NCBI RefSeq assembly: GCF_004120195.1
Contig: NZ_SCHN01000011.1
Location: 176,767 to 240,766 of the forward strand
Origin: Enterovibrio baiacu
GTDB taxonomy: Bacteria > Pseudomonadota > Gammaproteobacteria > Enterobacterales > Vibrionaceae
DNA: 64,000 bases
Reading direction: 5' to 3'
Positions 63,712-64,000 of this stretch are shown piece by piece (the first letter of the stretch is position 1; every line of letters begins with the position of its first letter). The translations under genes were made by a program, and so were the position numbers. Below the pieces are notes generated by a model. It ran no database searches, had not been told where the DNA came from, and saw only the letters and a program-made list of their open reading frames with translations.

Positions 63712-64000
63712 CTAGCGAATCCCCTCAAAATTCCTCTTCTAAACAATGAGAAAGACGCGCACCGTACCCTTTGATCTAATGAATTTCGCCAAAAACCACA
63801 TTCCACCAAGAGGAATTACCGATGCGCGATATTCAAATTCTACAAGATACATTAACTAATCAGTGTCCCACTATTCATAAAAAACGGCTTCATTCTCTGC
63901 TACTTGCGACTCAATCCTCACTCGATGGCGCTGATCTAACACTCACAAAACTTGGTCGCTCGCTCGACGTTAGGACGACCGCTAAACATGCCATCAAGCG
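63712..64000 (+). mobile_element. IS4-family (IS10-like) insertion sequence, left part
   Basis: The left end, CTAGCGAATCCCCTCAAAATTCC, resembles the IS10 terminal repeat (ATCCCCTCATAATTTCC). The element contains a transposase gene from 63822 and continues past the window edge. It has inserted into or next to the attC site bounding the cassette gene. Confidence 0.75.
63822..64000 (+). CDS. IS4-family transposase, N-terminal part (cut by window end)
   Basis: The first 59 codons are visible. The segment CPTIHKKRLHSLLLATQSSLDG, then LTLTKLGRSL and a TAKHAIKR stretch, align with the start of IS10-type transposases (CPELHLKRLNSL..., LTLTELGRNL, TKHNIKR). A GAGGAA ribosome site lies eight bases before the ATG. 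Whether the rest is intact cannot be seen. Confidence 0.8.
   Translation, partial: MRDIQILQDTLTNQCPTIHKKRLHSLLLATQSSLDGADLTLTKLGRSLDVRTTAKHAIK

Overview
The window looks like a chromosomal segment of a marine gammaproteobacterium of the Vibrionaceae, probably close to Enterovibrio, Grimontia or Vibrio. The support is Mlc, PunC/PunR, UPF0397, SstT and a bioA-bioBFCD locus of typical enteric/Vibrio form, short palindromic intergenic repeats, and an integron cassette with Vibrio-type attC ends near the right edge. This placement is inferred from protein resemblance by eye. I saw no rRNA, tRNA or CRISPR array.

Layout. 0.1-9.4 kb is housekeeping: a GGDEF/EAL protein, moeA-moeB, folE, aspartate aminotransferase, asnS, queD and queE. 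9.6-17.8 kb holds the Mlc repressor, an ECF vitamin transporter (S, A and T subunits), SstT, and an RpoE/ChrR-type sigma/anti-sigma pair behind a LON-domain gene. 17.9-23.1 kb is the biotin locus, with a BirA-like operator between divergent bioA and bioBFCD. 23.2-34.7 kb carries htpX, a VOC protein, a penicillin-acylase-family hydrolase, a DUF1800/Tat-DUF1501 pair, a methyltransferase, punC/punR and a metalloprotease-like lipoprotein.

34.9-40.8 kb is accessory metabolism: a LysE exporter; an orphan ectoine-synthase-like gene in an operon with an Nramp-fold transporter that lacks the metal-site residues, opposite a LysR gene; and an unusual metallo-beta-lactamase-fold protein opposite another LysR gene. 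40.9-46.8 kb is a chaperone-usher fimbrial operon with two pilins, two chaperones, an usher and a tip protein. It is followed by a NOX-like flavocytochrome and a large RTX repeat protein. 52.3-54.9 kb has a Crp-family regulator and an SDR/DUF2141/VTT cluster. 55.3-60.8 kb looks like a carbohydrate catabolic locus: a solitary TRAP binding protein, two Gfo/Idh dehydrogenases, a cupin-like protein and a LacI regulator.

60.8-64 kb is a mobile patchwork. Two diverged copies of a structured repeat flank a Cys/Gly-rich protein and a DUF3592 protein. An IS110-family remnant abuts a broken attC site. A cassette-borne putative abortive-infection gene is bounded by complementary attC core sites, and an IS10-like element runs off the edge. 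The most unusual items are the EctC/Nramp pair, the disrupted integron cassette with its paired structured repeats, and the predicted singlet-oxygen-type promoters, one of which uses the stop codon of the preceding gene.
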